Assembly (NCBI GenBank): GCA_949752735.1
Contig: OX457042.1
Location: 59,820,211-59,884,210 of the forward strand
DNA: 64,000 nucleotides
Origin: Lumbricus terrestris
Lineage: Eukaryota; Annelida; Clitellata; Crassiclitellata; Lumbricidae
Reading direction: 5' to 3'
A program made the position numbers and the translations under genes. A model generated the notes under the pieces. That model saw only the letters and a list, made by a program, of their open reading frames with translations, was not told the DNA's origin and did no database searches. This document shows, one piece after another, positions 42,061 to 54,185 of the stretch (position 1 is the stretch's first letter; each line of letters begins with the position of its first letter).

Positions 42061-42530
42061 ATATCTATACATTTATACAGCGCATCCCACAGTGAGACGG
42101 GTCTAAAGCACTGGTGGGTAAGCTATACACGACAGGCGCAACACGATACCAATCAAGATGCCAAGTGAAGAACTCTATAAAACTGTGGACAAGCAAACAG
42201 ACAGACAGACAAAATAAGGAACGAAATTGAATTTCGTGTGCTCTAGAAATGCCCAGAATATCGTTATTATGTAGAAATTTACTGCACCTCCTTTGTGTTA
42301 AAGGCCACGCTACCATAGGTTGCGGCAGGTAATTTAACCTGATTATTTGACGTTTGACATGTCATATGACCTGCAAAAAATTCGCTGAAAGTTTTACTAT
42401 TTCTTTGCATTTAATGTCTTCGACCTGCTGAACAATTCACATGATCCTGACGCGACTTGTTGAAATGGTATTGCCGCAATTGTTTACACGAAGGCTACAA
42501 AATGAACTGCAGGTCACATGGGGCTGCAAA
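42061..42530. other. No supportable feature
   Basis: Unremarkable sequence with no coding signature or repeat partner recognised. Confidence 0.35.
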
Positions 42531-42965
42531 TAGCAGCTCCTTGCGCCGGTGTAAAGGTTTCAGATTACCCCCTCCCGCTTCTTGTTTTGTTCTGAAGATT
42601 TTCATCCGTCATACCACTTCGTGGTTTGTTATCAATTAGTAGCAGCTCCTTGCGCCGGTCCTAAGCCCGGATAGAGGATGAAGGTTTGCCAGATGGGTGT
42701 CGATACTCTGGCAGTAAAAACAAAGACGATTTAAATTCGATGCCAAACAGAAATGATACAATTAGCAAGCACATGTAGCCCGGATAAACAAGGTCCGCGA
42801 AAGCAATCGAGCGATCGTGGTTGGATCGACAAGTCGGCTACCGAAAGGACATTGTGGATTGGTGTGGAAAAGACCTACACCAGCTGAGTCATGCAGCCGA
42901 GGACTGCAGACTCGAGTGGAGAGACATTGTGAAGAAGGCATCGGACACCTACGGGCATTGAGTCC
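42531..42965 (+). repeat. Retroelement 3' tail with foldback-terminus fragment
   Basis: TAGCAGCTCCTTGCGCCGG occurs at 42533 and again at 42641, flanking a piece that begins GGTGTAAAGGTTTCAGATTA, the terminus of foldback element B. Beyond it CCTAAGCCCGGATA and the DTYGH stop region match 22362-22577. Confidence 0.6.
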
Positions 42966-43179
42966 ATGGTTGTTGTTATTGATGATGAATCTGAATGAAC
43001 TTTGATTCCATACGTTAGCCACGTTTCTTTGCGATATTTATGAACTTGCAAGTGTAATGGACGATCAAGTTCGACCAATGTGACTGTGCTACATCGCTTT
43101 AACAGTAAACGATAATCATTACAATATGATGGTATACAATAATATTTTTAAACTGTAGGCCTAATGATATCATTATTAG

Positions 43180-43375
43180 GCTATAGTGGTGGCATCGTTG
43201 CCTTCAAGCCGGAAGGTTCAAGGTTCGAATCCACCTCAAGGCGCCGCGTAGGGACCTTGGGCAAGTCCTTCACTCGCAATTGCTCAGCGCTTCGGCGTGA
43301 AACTCCGATGCAGTGTCCGCTCTGCAGTCGGGAGCGCCTCTGAGTGAGCTTGAAGGGGCGCTAGAGCAAGCGCGC
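43180..43375 (+). mobile_element. tRNA-derived SINE, family 1 (most complete sense copy)
   Basis: B box AGGTTCGAATCCACC at 43230, CORE-like GACCTTGGGCAAGTCCTTCA, then GCTTCGGCGTGAAACTCCGA, ending GGAGCGCCTCTGAGTGAG and GAAGGGGCGCTA. The 3' tail equals that of the LINE fragments at 29490 and 39110. Confidence 0.85.
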
Positions 43376-43487
43376 ATACAAAGATTATTACGGCAAACTC
43401 GTCCAACACACATTATTTTGCTACGGTGTTAGATGTGAATCTAACTTGTGTCTTATAACTACAAACTATTTACGAGATATAGGCTAA

Positions 43488-44225
43488 TGCCAACTATTCA
43501 GGCGCAACAGCAAAGAGGTGGTGTGCGATGATGCGCAAAAGTTCCTTCCTAAAAATAGACGCCAATCATTTTACATTGAGCCTTATGGACGCAACCTCGA
43601 AGTTGGATTTTTAATATTTCTCACAATTATTATTATGTGTGTCTCTTGTTAAATCAGTAGCCATAATGTAAAACGTTCTTAAAAAGTCAACGTTTTTAAA
43701 CATAACGGCATCGTTCAGTAAAGCAAAAACTATCGAATTTAAGGCACACCTTCGCCTATATAGCCTATAGATCTATATTAAATTTTCCTCAAAGCGATCG
43801 CTATGAATAGATGCACTGCAAGAAAAGATTTGCGAAACGAAAGTGAAAATAATCGCCAATGTCGGAATTCTGATTTGCGATTTCCTTCAAGTTACAAAAG
43901 AGGTCAGTGGAAAGAAACAATTATTCTTTAAAGGACCAATTTGCTCATATTCGACCATAACTCGTCCCTTGTTCCACCTCTCCTTCGCTTGCACCTCCTC
44001 TGCTGTGTATACACTTTCCATTCACGACTGAAAACCGAACTCCTTAGGCTTAAGCAATACTATTCCAATTTTACCTTAATTTGCATCACCATACCACCAA
44101 CGTCATTACTGACTACCACAGGAGCACCATTTTGTCTCCCAGGTTTGACCTCACCGGATTTTGATCTGACACAGGAACGAAGAGAGCAGTTTGGTCAAAG
44201 CGATTGTTGATTTGATTTTCTAAAG
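43488..44225. repeat. Segmental duplication block B1 (paralogue of 3690-5000)
   Basis: Colinear with block A1, including GACACAGGAACGAA(A/G)AGAG shortly before the point where block A1 meets the hAT insertion. Confidence 0.75.
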
Positions 44226-44519
44226 CGCCAGTAAATAAACTGGTCTCCCTGAAGTGGCTTTTGTGGATGCTGAGAAATTCTCGAACGCCTACATTGCATA
44301 CGCATTGCAACGATTGCTACAACAAACTAAATGTTGGGTTACCGGATAAATATATAGAGCACATCTCACAAAAACATTAAAATTATTTATTTTCAATATT
44401 TTTATTCTAAAGAAGAAGATGAAAGACTGCCGAATGGAGAAATTGAGCAGAATACACTTCCGTTTACAAGTCATACTGCGGTAAGATTGTGCCATTGATT
44501 TATCTAGCATATATGCTAG

Positions 44520-44527
44520 TAACGATG
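44520..44527. other. Paralogous empty site of the hAT insertion
   Basis: A single TAACGATG in the context CTAGTAACGATGTTAATAA. It corresponds to the two TAACGAGG copies flanking 5102-16418, with TTAGTAACACGATC beyond the right copy. Confidence 0.7.
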
Positions 44528-44734
44528 TTAATAAGACAATCGACTTGATGGCCTTATTTGAAACGACCTTTGGATTATTATAGACTATGCTTTGTGTATG
44601 AACAATGAAAGTATGGCACAATGGTTGATAAATAAAAATGACCTCTAGACTGGTTGCACGTACTGAATCAAGGTTCACCAAGTCCCCAGTAACTGTTGAC
44701 GACGAAGGCAATGGACATTAACCCGAAAACAATT

Positions 44735-44850
44735 GAGCAATTGCGAGCGAAGGGCGTGCCCAAGGTCCTACGCGATGGCTTGAGGTGAGTTCGAACCTGC
44801 AACCTTCCGGCTCCAAGGCACCGAGCTTACCACTACACGCCACCGCGCCC
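44735..44850 (-). mobile_element. tRNA-derived SINE, family 1, head half
   Basis: On the minus strand it has A-box-like GGTGGCGTGTAGTGGTAAGC, B box GGTTCGAACTC and the start of the CORE-like box. The 3' tail is missing. It sits in the intron of the second CARD copy and is absent from the first. Confidence 0.75.
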
Positions 44851-45129
44851 CATACTTGTGTTATATCTTCAAGTTAGGATATTTTGGGAACATTATGACT
44901 GGCCTAATATCTGTAATCGCAGCTTTAAACGTGAAGCGTGTTCCTGCTTAAAACTTTTGATTAACCAGTAATGGTCCGAGTGACAGTCCTACGCTCTGCA
45001 ACCCAACTAATGGGACAAACTCCTAAATATGGTCATAATTATGCTGGAGACATTACATTGGGTATAGGATCGCTACTCAGGGTCGGCAATGTCAACTATA
45101 GGCCTAATAGGCGATGCCTCTGACTTTCT

Positions 45130-45335
45130 GCAAGAGATCTGTTGCTCCACGTGTATTCAGGGCTGCCGTTCCTCAGTTCTTCGCTGAAGGGAGAGCTCTT
45201 ACACTGAAGCATTCTTTAAATTTAACTCAAAACTGGTTTTTGTCCTGCTAGAGTCAGACTGAAGCGCTTCTGGGTGGTCCGTTGGAAGAGGCGCTGTAGA
45301 AAATTTTAAACTGGTCAATGAACGAATGAATGACA
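45130..45335 (+). mobile_element. LINE 3'-tail remnant
   Basis: GAAGCGCTTCTGGGTGGTCC, then GAAGAGGCGCTGTAGAAA and a GAATGAATGA end, in the pattern of L2/CR1 tails. The preceding 80 bp may be degraded ORF2. Confidence 0.55.
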
Positions 45336-46598
45336 TCCAATAACGTTTTCCAGTGTTGACGTCGCACATTTTGTTTATTGTAGTTGTGTCATCTTCCACT
45401 AGAGATCTTGAATATCGTCTTACAAAAGTCATATCTTCATTGGATATTGAATTCACCAAAAAAGCAAAGCGACGAAGAAGTCATCAGGTCCCTTGTATCA
45501 GTTGACTTTTGCTTTTATCGAAGAATCACCAGAAAACGGTTCAAGAGGTCAATCTGGCGTTACTGGAATGGTAAGGTTTTTACAAGGATTGTAGGCTTAC
45601 AGTAACTGTTGTACACTTTGTTCTTATCGGAAAAGTACGTGATCATAATGAAGTACCACTGCTTTGTCTCGTGTTCTTTGATACGCGTTGAGGCCTTACA
45701 GGAAAACAAGCAGCAGCATAATACCAGGGTAATATAAACGGACAAAATAGTATTCCTCGCCATAGATTGCTAATGCGAATTGCCTGTTCAAGTCGTTGCT
45801 GGTATTCCAGACAACAACCAGTGTTTAAAGTTTATGTTTGGTCACTGGGGTAGAAAAGAATACTCAGAAATATTTTAAATGAAACTACGGATTTGTGCGC
45901 TACAGTGCGTGAAAAATTCAAAGGAGACCTGTGGTATGTGCAACTGGCGCGTCAGACAGTTTGACGTGAATGTCTTCTTTTTCAATTTTAATAAATTTCA
46001 TCACTTTGTTCCTATTTTGATTTTCATTCAGTTTTCTTTTCCGTTTATATTTAACATCTGAGTTCGGACAAATATTTAGCCAATGATGAAGTTTTCTGGT
46101 CTAGGATAACACAAGCTACTGTGATAACATACAAAGTTTTTTGATGGTTTAAATGTCGTTTAGATTTCTATGGAAAAACCAAGAAAAAATCTGCAATTAT
46201 TAAAAACAACAGAAATTATCTCCTAGAAAATATTCAACCAACTGATGAATTAATCGCCTCACTGTTGTCTCACAACTGCATAACGCAAGAACAAAGTCAC
46301 TTCATCCAACGACAGAATTCAACACAAGATAAGAACTACGAGCTCCTGTACGTCGTTGAATCTTTCGACGAAGCAAAGTTCTCAAATTTTGAGAAATGTC
46401 TTCGACAAAACGAACAGCAGACAGTAGCAAGGATCATAGAAAACGGAGGAGGTGCAAAGTATACACTTCATCCATAGACTTGAAATTAACATGGTTTGCT
46501 TTGTAAGAAAAGCAGCAGTGGTAGTAGTAGTAATAATAAATAATATTTTTTAAAAAAATAATAAAAATAATTAATAATAATAATAATAATAGTAATGA

Positions 46599-46860
46599 TA
46601 TGGCTGACACGAGAAAAACTGCCAAGTACGACCACCTGTTGAACAACCACCACTTTGTCCCCGTGGCCCTGGAGACCATGGGCCCTATTAACAACAATGG
46701 ACTTGATTTTATTAAGGACCTGGGAAAACGTCCAACATTAATCTCTGGAGATACTAAAGAGACATCTTACCTTTTTCAACGTCTTTCTGCCTCCATTCAA
46801 CGCTTTAACGCTATTTCTTTCCGTGGCACTTTTGCCCAACCAGACACTACCGAGTGAGTT
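46599..46860 (+). pseudogene. Non-LTR ORF2 C-terminal fragment with (AAT)n tail
   Basis: An open frame reads DTRKTAKYDHLL, HFVPVALETMGPINNNGLDF, DTKETSYLFQRLSASIQRFN and stops; an AAT microsatellite follows. The FVP.A.ET.G and LFQR.S...QR.NA motifs are familiar at the C-terminus of one large class of invertebrate non-LTR elements. This clade assignment is from memory. The rest of the ORF is absent. Confidence 0.65.
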
Positions 46861-46869
46861 GCCGTTCCA

Positions 46870-47016
<147 letters not shown>

Positions 47017-47596
47017 TCTGGAATGGCCTCGTCTGGGTTGCACGCTCTGCTTCTTACGCACGTAATTTTAGCCTAGTTTTTGTTTACTTTCACTGGTTTT
47101 TCAACATTCTTGTTGGATTGTTTTGTATGAATTCTTGCCGCTGGAGTTTGCTTAACTTTTCGAACGAAGTTGAGTGTCCATTTGTATGCTTTTGACCCAT
47201 GTTTTGGTCGGACTTTTCGTGTTCGTCTGGTGTGCGTGCGCGCGCCGTAAAAGGGGCGCATAGGCTATTTGTTTACGTCCACACACCTGTCTTTATTCAG
47301 TCGTTGCAGCACGCATAGCCTACTGCGCACTTTCAGCGTTTAATGTTTAGCGGTTCATTTGAAATGGTTCGTTTGCTTTACGTCTAACTCCCGTCAAGAT
47401 GTACATGTAGATGGATTTTCGCTATTCGTTTATAACTTCCAACCGGATCTCTTAAACGGTTCTTTTCGCACGCCGTTCACGCATTGTGAACTTTGAAGGT
47501 AATTTTGCATTTCATTAGTAGGGTACTGCTTTTTCCCATCTGACGTACATAAACAAGGCATGCATTCATTTAGAATAGTCTGGCCGGCTTACATCG

Positions 47597-48545
47597 ATGT
47601 CTCAAACTGAGAAACCTCCCAAGGCAAGGGGCACTTGCAGCCATTGCTTGGCCGCAAGACAACTGCACTCGGGGGGCAGCCTGGTTCATCTGCATGGTCC
47701 TAGAAGTAGTCCGTGCCCAGGTTCAAATTGCCCACCGTTGGAGGGAACACTAAAAGTGAGGAATAAGTTGGACGTTGGGGTCGACGGAGGGACGCAGGGG
47801 GATGGAGGGGATCAGTCGAGATTGGCCGTCACGGTTACATCGTGCGCCCCGCTCAGACCGGACCCTGTCGATGTCTTGGAAGGCCATAATAATGTCGCAT
47901 TCAGAGACCCGGGGGCCACTCCTCAGGCATATATGCAAGGGAGCCCGCCCGGCTTGTGCTCAGGCTTTAACCTCGACCCTCATCGACATATGCAAAGCAC
48001 CACAATCCACCGCGGCGTGGAAGGCCTTGCTTGACTTTGCTCCTTCCATACTCGCCCAACCACCTAGGGCTGGAAAATGTCGGAGTATGACAAAAATCAT
48101 CAAAAACCGGACGGAGAGGTGGCTCTCGGACCCTAGCTCACTCGGCGAGGAGCAATGCTCTGTGAACAATCGTGTGGGCCGCCGTAATCAGAGTGAGGTA
48201 TTGCTTGCTGCTGTCAATGCCAAGTTAGAGGACGGAAACATTAAGGCCGCTGTCCGCATCTTGTGCGAAGGGGCCCAGCCAGCAATCCCCTGTGAAGAGA
48301 ACCTCAGGCTATTGCAGGATAAACACCCACAGATCCATGCCCAGAGGCCCTTATGGGCCTACCCGACCCTGCTTCAATGGTGGCATGGCAAGTGACTGCA
48401 GAAGAGGTGCTAGAGGCAATCCGATCCTTCCCAGCGGGATCAGCAGGAGGTTCGGATGGATTTAGACCAGGCCATCTGTTGGACCTGATCGGACACAACG
48501 GGATGCACCAGCCCCTCATCGAGGCTCTATCGGATTTCATCAACT
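47597..48545 (+). pseudogene. R2-like non-LTR retrotransposon, 5' fragment
   Basis: From ATG at 47597 the frame has a zinc-finger-like region, CSHCLAARQLHSGGSLVHLH followed by CPGS. After a frameshift near 47760 it continues with RHICKGARPACAQALTSTLI and KIIKNRTERWLSDPSS. After a second shift near 48365 it ends with VLEAIRSFPAGSAGGSDGFR and RPGHLLDLIG, the segment just before RT in many site-specific-type retroelements. The RT domain is missing, cut off by the satellite at 48546. Confidence 0.65.
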
Positions 48546-50560
48546 TGCTGCTTATAGTGATATTTATATTATAGTGATATATATATTATAGTGATATAAT
48601 TATATTACAGTGATATACATATACATATATATTACAGTGATATAATATATTATATGAAAGTTAATCTTGTGATGAATCGATACCGATGAATAATAATTCA
48701 CTTCAAGTTCTTTAATGTGTTTCCTTCATTTAAATCAAGTTTTATGTTCTGCATCAGAGATAATTATTAATTATTATTATATCTTTTATTATAATGGAGC
48801 GTGTCAGCTGGAGGGAGCACACGACGAGCGAAGACATATTACAACAGATGATGGGAGAGAAAAGGTCAATGCTGGAGACAAGACAGAGGCAGCAGAAAAA
48901 CTGAATTGGTCACAATGTCATAATGAGGAGTGACACCATAGTAAGAGACATCATCGAAGGAAGAATGGAAGGGAAATGACAAGAGGAAGACCAAAAACAA
49001 TGCTACTGGACTGGATGATGACAAATGACGGTTACAGAGGGCTAAAGAGGGATGCACAGAACAGATATGCATGGCGTCATTGGACAAATGAACCTGCCTG
49101 ACGGAAGAGAACTAAAGAAGAGAAGATTAGGAGCCATATTTTGTCAGAGCTAAAAAGCAGCTATAGAATTCTGCAGCAGCTCTGAAGTGTATGGAAAGTC
49201 TACGTTTAGTTTTATATGACTATCTATTCATCTTTTATACTTGGTTCCATTTTTGGGTCTTAGATTTCCATTGTCTGCCCGATCGTAACCGATTAGGCCA
49301 ATGGTCCATTTGGAAATATCTAAATGGTGGTCTAACAACGGAATAGCTAATGCCAATGGATGCCATGCATGGGATTGGATTATCAATTGTGACCGCTGCA
49401 TGGATGAACTCAGAATAGATGTCAAACACACAGACATACATTAGGATTATTTATGTACTTATATGATGTATGGTGCATTTAGTGGCCACCGATTTGTATC
49501 GATTAAGCTCATTATTCATTTATGCAAACGTCGATGGGATATTTTTTCTAAAAATGCTCCTCATTAATTTATGCATAACGCATAAATATCTGAACAAAAC
49601 ATAGGCATAAATTATAGTGATATAATTATATAGCCTATATTATAGTGATATATATTATAGTGATATATATATATATAAAATTATATATATATTATAGTGA
49701 TATATATATATATATATTATAGCCATATATTATATGAAAGTTAATCTTGTGATGCATCAATACCAATTAATAATAATTCACTTCAAGTTCTTTAATGTGT
49801 TTCCTTCATTTAAATCAAGCTTTATGTTCTGTGACATATATTATAGTGATATATATATATATATATATATTATAGTGATCTATATATTATAGTGATATAT
49901 TATAGATATATATTGTAGTGATATATATTATAGTGATATGTATTAAAGTGATATATATATATATAAATATATATATATATTATATGAAAGTTAATCTTGT
50001 GATGCATCGATATCGATGAATAATAATTCACTTCAAGTTCTTTAATGTGTTTCCTTCATTTAAATCAAGTTTTATGTTCTGCATCAGAGATAATAATAGT
50101 ATTATTATATCTTTTATTATAACGTAGCGTGTCAGCACAAGACGAGCGAAGACATATTACTACAGATGATGGGAGAGAAAAGGTCAATGCTGGAGACAAG
50201 ACGGAGGCAGCATCATGAGGAGTGACACCATAGTAAAAGACATCATCGAAGGAAGAATGGAAGGGAAATGACAAGAGGAAGACCAAAAACAATGCTACTG
50301 GACTGGATGATGACAAAGGACGGTTACAGAGGGCTAAAGAGGGATGCACAGAACAGATATGCATGGCGTCATTGGACATAATTTTTAGTTCTCTGCCTGA
50401 CGGCAGAGAACTAAAGAAGAGAAGATTCGGAGTCATTTGTCAGAGCTAAAAAGCAGATAGAATTCTGCACCAGCTCTGAAGTGAATGGAAAGTCTACGTT
50501 TAGTTTTATATGACTATTTATTCATCTTTTAGACTTGCTTCCATTTTTGGGTCTTAGATT
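48546..50560 (+). repeat. TATAGTGATATA satellite and shuffled repeat blocks
   Basis: Alternates TATAGTGATATAT-type satellite (48550-48650, 49615-49735, 49835-49985) with copies of the 41266 block (48654-49440, 49736-49825, 49986-50560) and of the 39355 block (49441-49615). RTE-like ORF2 tails recur at about 48790-49110 and 50120-50430. Confidence 0.75.
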
Positions 50561-50688
50561 TCCATTGTCTGAGATGAAGGTCGGCAAATGTGCGCACTCA
50601 ATTCAACGTAAACCGATTCGCCCCATGCACTGGTTACTTGTGTGATTGTCCCGGCTATGACCTGGCTACAAAAAGTGTCTGGATTATC

Positions 50689-50851
50689 CAGTGGCGTAGC
50701 CAGGAATTTTTCATTGGGGGGGTTTGTGGCTGGAAACCCTGTTTTTTGCTATTTTTCTTACTTAAATGAAAAAATAACCTTAAAAAAACCTTTTTCCGGA
50801 GCCAATGGGGGGGTTTAACCCCCGAAACCCCCTCCCTTGCCTACGCCACTG
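50689..50851. mobile_element. hAT-type MITE (163 bp)
   Basis: Ends CAGTGGCGTAGCCAGG and, inverted, CAGTGGCGTAGGCAAGG, flanked by GGATTATC (50681-50688) and GGACTATC (50852-50859), an 8-bp duplication with one mismatch. Confidence 0.85.
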
Positions 50852-50859
50852 GGACTATC

Positions 50860-52164
50860 AGAGAAGAAAGAACCATGTTAGAGTAGCCTACGTACAAAGG
50901 AAGTGGGTAGGGCACAGACTGAGGCAGTCTAACTGCTAAAAACGGCCATCGATGGAAAATGAATTGGAAGCGAGCAAGAGGAGGATCACGTGCGACAGAT
51001 GATGCCGCAGGCTTCGATGATGGCAGATGGATATGCATGTAAAACTCGAAAAAGAGGCCCACATCTGGATAAAATTTAATGACGAAGTCGGACATTTAAA
51101 CTTACCTAAGAGACAGAAAACAAGAGAAGAAGAAGAAGAAGAAGATAAACTTGGTTATATTTAGGCTTCAGAAATTAAAAGTTGACCAATGACGTTTCTT
51201 CTAAATTTATTTCTATTTTAGGTAAATTTCAAGAGGTCAATGTATATGACCGACCCGCGTAAAATTAGGCTAGGCCTACAGCTTAGTTCACGGTATGATA
51301 ACACTTTTAAAGGTCATACTTACAAAAGAAAAATGCAATAATAATAAGTTCCTGCGATTTCAACCAATTTACAAACTACTAATTCGAGCTAATAAATCTG
51401 ATATTTCGTTCACTATGGCTTCGTATTTATTGATGTTGGTTCGAAGCATTCTCGCAAAGAAATTTAATCATTTCCGAAAATGTGGGTCCTCAAAACTGCG
51501 GACCCGTCACCCAGGTGCTGCAGCACCCTTAGCACCTACCTTAATGCGGGCCTCACCAAACCATATGACTTAGTCATAGACCCACAAGCAACAGAAGCGA
51601 CTTAAACGCATTAGTGCCCAGCATCCCCCCAAAACGGAAAGCTTCAAACACTTGCTCCTAAAGCACAAAAAGCTTTAAATTGTCAGTATTTGTGTTAGGC
51701 GTTGTCCAAGCTCATCATTTACAACAGAGTTTTTACACTGTGAGATTATTTGGAAAAAGCAAGCGAGAGTACCTGGGAATTCGGGCAGATGAGTTGAGTC
51801 CTCGAGCGAATCGATGATAGACAAAAACTCAGGAAGACCAACGTGAATAGAATTGCAGTAGACAATTCGAGAACATAATTGTAAAAGCATTAATTAAGAT
51901 AATGAAGATGGAGGAGGGTGGGCTACGGATGAAGATTCGCTTGTCGTTCGTGGCTCATTTCAGTTGTTGACATCTCGTGGTAGCACATTCAGTCCCCCAC
52001 ATGCATAGACTACCTATAGATTGGTGGTGCACCCATCAAAACGGATAAAACCATAATACACATGTTTCATGGGATTTCATTCCTGAAAGATTTTTGGATA
52101 CATCGGGGAAAATAATTTATGATAGTGATTAATAATAGCGCCAATAATTATTGCTTCGACAGCT
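50860..52164. other. No supportable gene
   Basis: Contains a small (GAA)n run near 51125 and a short palindrome GGTGCTGCAGCACC at 51512. No exon was recognised. Confidence 0.4.
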
Positions 52165-52345
52165 GCATGTGGAATGTGGAATCACCTTCCCTCTGGAATT
52201 CGTGGCAGGATTCTGCTAGAAAATTCACCTGCATCTTTTTCATTGTCTGAAGACCTTTCTCTTTTCACGGGTCTGTTGTGCTGAGGGCGCTTCTGAATAG
52301 CCATGTTGTTAGAAGCTCCTTACAAACGCTTTATTAGATTAGATT
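52165..52345 (+). mobile_element. L2/CR1 LINE 3' tail remnant
   Basis: GTGGAATCACCTTCCCTCTG (WNHLPS-like) leads to GAGGGCGCTTCTGAATAGCC and AAACGCTTTATTAGATTAGA. Confidence 0.6.
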
Positions 52346-52574
52346 AGACCTATATTATTACTGTGTAAAATGACGTATGCCTATCCGTATCGTTTTTAAG
52401 TTAAGCATAACAATAATATGCGCGAGGATTGTTCGTGACGTCACAATACTCAGCTCTCGTTCAATTGTTTTATGTGTTCGTCTTTGAATGACTTGTTGCT
52501 CGAAGTTCCTAAGAAGTGTGATAAATCATCATTGTCTCCTGGTCATTTCTTTATTCTAAGCGGAAATGTATTTC

Positions 52575-54152
52575 ATGGTGAAGAATTGGATTTTCCTGCA
52601 TTTCTTCTGCTTGTCTTTAGGTAAGATTAACATGATGCAGTGCACAAAATATAGTCTACACTTGTTCTACTATCATGGCTATCCCAGTATTCCACAAACA
52701 ACATTTTTTATTTAAGACACGGTGGTGCATTGGTTGGAATACTACGGTAAATATCTATGACATCACCAATTATCATTTACCTGCATAGGTCCCTCTCTAT
52801 GGAATGGACTTTCCCCATCAGTTCGCTGTGCCGTCCTCACTGGAAGTCTTTCCTCGTTTTTCTCTCGTCTAGAAACTTACCTTTTCTCTCGGGGTTGCCC
52901 GCAGGGGGAGCGCTTCTGAAAGGCTCTTGCTGTGAGAAGCGCTTTATAAATGGTAAGTTACATTACAATCCAATAGTTAATTATTAGTAGAATGTGGCAG
53001 GCCTAAGTTCTCTTGTAGGGTATTGAAACTCAGGAGGATCTGCAGGTAAAAAAAGATGGTGAAAAGACAGCAAATATATAACAAAAGGAAGTACGTGGTG
53101 GACGTTTAATGGCGAATCAAAGAAAGATTTATATGAACTCATTTAAATATTGAATTTCATTTTTTGCGCGCGCCGCACGGCGATTCCTGGCGTACAGTAG
53201 GGCGTAGGTTAGTGATAGGCCTACGCCTATAGCTACAACCGTCTACAACCGTCTTAAAACCGATGACCTAAAGTTTTCATAAATAAAATTCCAACAAAAC
53301 CGGAGCAAGACAGCAAAAGATCGCGTTACATAAGAGATGAAAGTAATAAAATCAACGAAATTAGCCGAGAAATCGTAAGAAAATTATCTGATGACTAAAG
53401 AAGTCGTCAGAAAATTTCATCAGAAAACATTCAATGTTATCATTCGACCGTAGATGTGTTGGTCTACTCAGTAGCCTATTCATTACCGTACTGAACTCAA
53501 ATTTTGCCAATGTTGCCCTGATTATGATGTTTTCGATAGTTAACCATTTAGGATGGATGTTCCTTCGTCTGTACTTTCTGCATCAACCTTTACACATTCC
53601 TTCCATATCACTTAAGTTTTGGGCAAGGGTGAAATAGGTTCAATAAACACTGATAAATCTGTATATGCATGGGCCCGTAATTTTACGAGTAGAAGGTGGT
53701 GTCATGGTAGGCACCAATTCTTGGCCATTTGCTCATAGTATCAAAGGCGATCATGAAAATCTTGTAATCTCTAGACTTCTTATACATTCAGAACGGGCTT
53801 CTTGTAATATCTATGCAACCAATGTATTCAAGATGCCCATGGGCTTCTTGTAATTTTGCAGTCCCTCTCTACTGACGCCATTTCATTTAAAGAGGTCAAT
53901 GTTTACTAGTTTGGTAAAACCATAAAAAGCAACTTTAAATGAACCCTTAAAGAACGTTGAAATGTGCGAATTTGTACTGCATAAAGCTAAAGAGAAAATT
54001 AGGCAGATTCGTAAATGTGTAGGCCTACTTACAAAAAAGTGGTGAAAATCTATCAAATCAATTTATCACGTCAATATCGCGAATACTGAAACATTACTCT
54101 TGCGGAAGGTTCACAAGATGTCGCTGCATGCAATGGGACAACTAAAACCCGA

Positions 54153-54185
<33 letters not shown>

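Larger units (their letters stand above)
44560..46477 (+). pseudogene. Second F-box-like/CARD gene copy, first exon dead
   Basis: Exons 45384-45570 (F-box-like, LPLEILNIVLQKSYLHWI, phase 1 GTAAGG donor) and 46164-46477 (CARD, NYLLENIQPTDELIASLL to a stop) retain splice sites, lengths and open frames close to the first copy. The first-exon equivalent (ATG at 44599) has an in-frame TAG and its donor GTAAGT has become GCACGT. Without another start exon no protein with this N-terminus can be made. The downstream exons look recently constrained, so use of another promoter or exon is possible. Confidence 0.65.

Noticed and set aside
43225..43245. tRNA gene suggested by the B box
   Set aside because: No cloverleaf or anticodon stem. 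The sequence is the head of a SINE with other copies in the window.
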